In this document: positions 4,259 through 6,013 of the stretch, piece by piece
Layout: the number at the start of each line of letters is the position of its first letter
Position numbering within the stretch: the stretch's first letter is position 1
Assembly (NCBI GenBank): GCA_031295725.1
Contig: JAUMNV010000177.1
Span: 1-6,013 of the forward strand
Reading direction: 5' to 3'
Origin: Collinsella sp.
GTDB lineage: Bacteria; Actinomycetota; Coriobacteriia; Coriobacteriales; Coriobacteriaceae
DNA length: 6,013 nt
The notes under the pieces: generated by a model
The model's input: the letters and a program-made list of their open reading frames with translations, nothing else
The model's database searches: none
Told to the model about the DNA's origin: nothing
Program-made: the position numbers and the translations under genes

Positions 4259-5077
4259 CTATAGATTACCCAAATGCTGCTCAACAGCCTCCATGCCAAC
4301 CTCCGCATATTTTAGGAGGCCTTGTATATCGTTGTAGTTCTTGGGCAATCGATCTTTTTCAATGCCAGTAATTTTTGCAAATAATTCGATTGTCAGATCG
4401 AGTGCGAAGTCGATTAGTTTTTGAATTTCGCCGTAAGTTAAAGGAAGTCGCCTAACAAGCTCATCATATTTCAGTGCTTCCATGTCGCTATGGGCGAAAA
4501 CCTTATTTCGCTGATCGCGAAGCATGTCAGTTAGTTTACGGAGACTGTTGAGTCGTTTTTTCTATAAATTGGAAAGGTCATGAGTGGTTATACACACAGT
4601 AACCATTCTGTAATGATTTCCGAACAGCTTTTCATCTGAGCGTTGTGACTCAACTTCTTTGGGGTAGAAACGCTCCTCGTCCTTTGCCAATGGATGAACG
4701 ATTGGATTAAGCCTGTCAAAGTTTGGTCGATCATTAAATAAGGAGATTGCAAGTGCGTCGATTTCAGCAGAATGAGACTTGACGTCTTCTATCAAGTTCC
4801 CAATACTGACGTCGCTTTTGGCATCAAATAACCGTGCGCAATTCATGAAACAGGATTCGGTTAATGCAAGTTGTGTAAAGCTGAAGAAGCAGCCAGCGCA
4901 AATTACTTCATTCTCATAGTCGGAAGATGCTTTAGACAGTTCGCGAAGGATTGCTAGTTTCGTGTTGGCATAAAATGCCTCGTTGTATAGATAGCTGCAA
5001 CGCTCAAGCAGCTCAAGAAGGCCGGCGTTTAATTCTTTCTTGGCAGCGTCAACTGTATGATCCGATTCGTGATACAT
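4259..5077 (-). pseudogene. AbiU2-like HEPN protein split by in-frame TAG
   Basis: One reading frame of 272 codons is interrupted only by TAG at 4564-4562 (codon 172). The first part (171 residues, ATG at 5077, weak AGGA about 10 nt upstream) is helical and carries QLALTESCFMNCARLFDAKS (69-88), typical of AbiU2-type HEPN proteins. After the stop, KKRLNSLRKLTDMLRDQRN continues the helix into RNKVFAHSD, with R190 and H196 matching the HEPN Rx4-6H RNase motif. The predicted catalytic motif is therefore lost from the upstream product. A separate product could start only at the ATG at 4525, which has no SD. AbiU2 is known from lactococcal phage abortive infection; HEPN proteins are often RNases in defence and toxin-antitoxin systems. 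Options are a Tyr-to-amber nonsense mutation, readthrough or sequencing error. The gene is markedly AT-rich against its neighbour. Confidence 0.75.
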
Positions 5078-5104
5078 GTTAGATAAATCCTGAGCAATTG
5101 TCGT

Positions 5105-5133
5105 AATAAATTAATCTATTAATGCGTCGTTAA
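5105..5133 (-). promoter_or_regulatory. Candidate promoter of the HEPN gene
   Basis: On the minus strand TTAACG (5133-5128) and TTTATT (5110-5105) are 17 bp apart, each matching four of six consensus bases, in the AT-rich gap between the surface-protein gene and the HEPN gene. ATTAAT occurs twice in the spacer region (5110-5115 and 5118-5123), two bases apart, and could be part of a regulator site. Confidence 0.35.
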
Positions 5134-5165
5134 GAATATGGCCTTCTACATAGTCTATCGAAATG

Positions 5166-5179
5166 GGTGCTTCAGCACC
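5166..5179 (-). terminator. Weak hairpin at surface-protein stop codon
   Basis: GGTGC/GCACC forms a 5-bp stem with a TGAA loop; the loop contains the TGA stop codon itself. Only CATTTCG follows on the minus strand, so termination would be weak. It is the only candidate between this gene and the next. Confidence 0.25.
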
Positions 5180-6013
5180 GACATGCGGCAGCCATGAGCA
5201 CTGTCCCAAGCAGCGAAAGCGCCAAAGAAGCGGCCATCCAGTTGTTGTCGCCGGTCTTGGGGAGTGCCACAGTTGTTGCGGTGGCAGGCTTGGGCTTGAC
5301 CGTCTTGGCGACCGTGGTCTTGGTTGTCGTGGCCGCGGGTTTCAGCGCGGGATTTTCCGTGGACCCCGTGGTGGGCTCTCCGGCAGCGGGGTTAGCATCG
5401 ATGGGAGACTTATCCACGCTATCGCCAGGCACAACGACCCCATCGGTCTCCTCCGCCGGCGGCGTGGCCACATCGGGCTCAATCACCACGTGCGCTGCCA
5501 CGACCCCTGCAGCATCCACCACGCCACCAGCACCAAAGACTCCGTCAGCAGGCGTCACAAACCGCACGGACACAAGCGACCCGCCCGTGCACGCAACACC
5601 GCCGTCGGCATCGGTCGCATCGAGCCACGAGGCATCGACGGAAAGCCGACAGCCGGCCGCACCATCGCCAAGGCCCGCATCCTGCAGATACACGCCATAG
5701 GCGCGCACGCCCGCTCCGAACCCGGCGCCCGCGGCAACGACGCGCCCGCCGCCGCGCACGGCCATGTCGCCTGCGATCACGCCGGCAACCGCCTCGTCCG
5801 TAATATCGGCCCCGTCCGCCCGGGCATCGACGGTGCAACCGTCCACCACGAGCGCCTGCGAGACGTGGATCCCGCACTGCGAGCCCGATGCCGCCAGGGA
5901 CCCGGTGCCGCGAAGCGTCAGGCTGCCCCACACCTCCATGCCGCACTGCGTGATGTCCGCATCGGGCGCATTCGACTCCGTCACCGAGTTTTGCCCGGCG
6001 AGCGTCACGACCA
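5172..6013 (-). CDS. LPXTG cell-wall-anchored surface protein, 3' part
   Basis: Only the C-terminal 279 complete codons are present; the frame is open at the window edge, so the start lies beyond 6013. The visible part begins with Ala/Gly/Val/Asp-rich repeats of short strands (SLTLRGTGSL, GIHVSQALVVDGCTV, GVYLQDAGL, RLSVDASWLDATDADGG), suggestive of a right-handed beta-helix or adhesin-like stalk. A Pro/Thr/Lys-rich linker follows (KPAATTTKTTVAKTVKPKP), then the sorting signal LPKTGD (LPKTG at 5264-5250), a hydrophobic segment of about 20 residues and a very short tail ending CRC. Class A sortase would cut between T and G and attach the protein to the peptidoglycan. The tail has one arginine, fewer charges than usual. 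Ligand and exact family are unknown. Confidence 0.9.
   Translation of the reverse strand, partial: VVTLAGQNSVTESNAPDADITQCGMEVWGSLTLRGTGSLAASGSQCGIHVSQALVVDGCTVDARADGADITDEAVAGVIAGDMAVRGGGRVVAAGAGFGAGVRAYGVYLQDAGLGDGAAGCRLSVDASWLDATDADGGVACTGGSLVSVRFVTPADGVFGAGGVVDAAGVVAAHVVIEPDVATPPAEETDGVVVPGDSVDKSPIDANPAAGEPTTGSTENPALKPAATTTKTTVAKTVKPKPATATTVALPKTGDNNWMAASLALSLLGTVLMAAACRC

Noticed and set aside
5167..5700. Plus-strand Val/Ala/Ser/Pro-rich frame of 177 codons
   Set aside because: It is the antisense shadow of the LPXTG gene, whose linker, sorting signal and membrane segment are clear on the minus strand.

Overview
The window looks like part of a high-GC actinobacterial genome, most likely class Coriobacteriia (Collinsella-like). 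The grounds are a very GC-rich LPKTG surface-protein gene, a DUF3825 protein, and a putative nuclease of the AbiEi/DUF559-like type that I associate with that class. This is recognition by eye, not a database result. All genes I can support lie on the minus strand, so the window is read from high to low coordinates.

Layout, right to left. (i) 6013-5172: the 3' end of a sortase-anchored, alanine/glycine-rich surface protein. (ii) 5077-4259: a visibly AT-richer gene for an AbiU2-like HEPN protein. It is split by one in-frame TAG, and the predicted RNase motif RNKVFAH lies after that stop. (iii) 4258-4016: an 11-bp perfect inverted repeat next to that gene's last stop codon, then promoter and operator candidates. 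(iv) 4015-3471: a two-gene, toxin-antitoxin-like cassette, a small acidic protein followed by a DUF4160 protein with TAATG stop/start overlap. (v) 3493-2400: a DUF3825 protein whose upstream region still reads as coding but contains an in-frame stop and a frameshift. (vi) 2311-2140: tRNA-Val(CAC) with its own promoter and terminator. (vii) 2075-651: a putative PD-(D/E)XK/DUF559-type protein behind a leader of about 230 nt. (viii) 598-437: a 162-bp element bounded by near-perfect 28-nt inverted repeats. (ix) 436-156: gene-free, extremely GC-rich DNA with a cluster of perfect palindromes. (x) 155-1: tRNA-Ala(GGC) with promoter and terminator.

Taken together, 651-5077 resembles a small accessory island with a defence or toxin-antitoxin flavour, between tRNA genes and a surface-protein gene. 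Base composition changes sharply: the 60 bases from 5701 contain 8 A/T, those from 4561 contain 40. Two of the genes look broken by single in-frame stops, which suggests decaying cargo, although readthrough or sequencing error is possible. I see no integrase, transposase, CRISPR array or duplicated attachment site, so a mobile origin is inference only.
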